5,719 bases of DNA from Streptomyces violaceus (GTDB taxonomy: Bacteria > Actinomycetota > Actinomycetes > Streptomycetales > Streptomycetaceae): contig KL569168.1 of assembly GCA_000715635.1 (NCBI GenBank), positions 12,457 through 18,175 of the forward strand, given 5' to 3'. Position numbers and translations under genes: made by a program. The notes under the pieces were generated by a model. It saw only the letters and a list, made by a program, of their open reading frames with translations, was not told where the DNA came from and ran no database searches. This document shows, in pieces, positions 5,511 through 5,719 of this stretch. Positions within the stretch are counted from its first letter, which is position 1, and each line of letters starts with the position of its first letter.

Positions 5511-5719
5511 GTGGCTGCGTCCGAGTTTCCTGATTTGCCCCGTTTTCCGGTTGGCTTCGAGCTGGCCGATGCCCTGACGGTGGCGTCTCAGCAACTGCAC
5601 GAGACGCTCACTCCCCACAGCACGCTGCGTACGGCCGTCCGGCTGGCCGTGCACCTGATGCCCGGGGCCGAGCACGCGGGCGTCTCCGTGCTCGAGCGCG
5701 GCAGCCGGCTCCGTACGCT
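5511..5719 (+). CDS. GAF-domain signalling protein (N-terminal part; 3' end outside window)
   Basis: About 69 codons are open to the window end. The protein begins with a short tail (VAASEFPDLPRFPVGFELAD), then a helix and strand pattern typical of GAF domains in actinomycete regulators: a helix with LTVASQQLHETLTPHSTLRTAVRLAVHLM, then PGAEHAGVSVLERGSRL (roughly residues 50-66), where the family usually has a GxDxAGVSL-like strand. Such proteins often carry an ANTAR RNA-binding, kinase or PP2C phosphatase domain afterwards. That part is not visible, so the output is unknown. GTG 5511 was chosen because GAAGAGG (5498-5504) ends 6 bases before it. GTG 5508 and ATG 5493 are in frame but poorly spaced from any such site. 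Early codons are richer in T at the third position than the rest, as is common at translation starts. The divergent STAS gene hints at a shared signalling role. Confidence 0.72.
   Translation, partial: MAASEFPDLPRFPVGFELADALTVASQQLHETLTPHSTLRTAVRLAVHLMPGAEHAGVSVLERGSRLRT

Noticed and set aside
5483..5533. 16-codon upstream frame starting in the 18-bp palindrome
   Set aside because: It has no ribosome binding site, and a frame this short arises easily by chance; kept only as a note in the palindrome finding.
1..5719. TTA (bldA-dependent) codons in the six genes
   Set aside because: I saw no in-frame TTA codon by eye in any of the genes, so there is no sign of bldA control.

Overview
The window is very GC-rich DNA with strong G/C bias at third codon positions. 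Its gene content is typical of a Streptomyces or close actinomycete chromosome: a polytopic GT39-type mannosyltransferase, a DHA2-type exporter with a TetR regulator, an F420/PPOX-type oxidoreductase, a STAS anti-anti-sigma protein and a GAF-domain protein. Six protein genes are supported, and both window ends cut genes. I saw no tRNA, rRNA, CRISPR array, transposase or phage gene.

Layout. Positions 1-1929 (+) hold the 3' part of a membrane glycosyltransferase of the YkcB/GT39 kind, with a long Gly/Gln/Asn-rich insert before its C-terminal domain. A perfect 14-bp stem-loop terminator (1965-2001) closes it. Ten bases later comes a compact promoter with an inverted repeat laid exactly over the predicted -35 and -10 boxes. 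The predicted transcription start falls at or next to the ATG of the MFS exporter (2048-3544, +), so the exporter mRNA is probably leaderless. A hairpin-forming intergenic sequence (about 3595-3637) precedes a TetR-family regulator (3673-4428, +) with a good Shine-Dalgarno site. The regulator lies in the same direction, downstream of its presumed target.

The TetR gene ends tail-to-tail, 13 bases from a minus-strand pair: a STAS protein (4923-5276, -) followed 10 bases later by a PPOX/F420-dependent oxidoreductase (4442-4912, -). A 234-base divergent spacer with a perfect 18-bp palindrome separates the STAS gene from a GAF-domain protein that begins at 5511 (+) and runs off the window.

How the genes may work together. 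The exporter and TetR protein look like a ligand-responsive efflux module. The STAS and GAF genes look like parts of a stress or sigma-factor signalling neighbourhood, with the oxidoreductase as a co-transcribed output or passenger. The glycosyltransferase appears independent. Nothing here is clearly a new type of system. The points most worth a second look are the operator-embedded leaderless promoter, the intergenic palindrome, and the repetitive insert in the glycosyltransferase.
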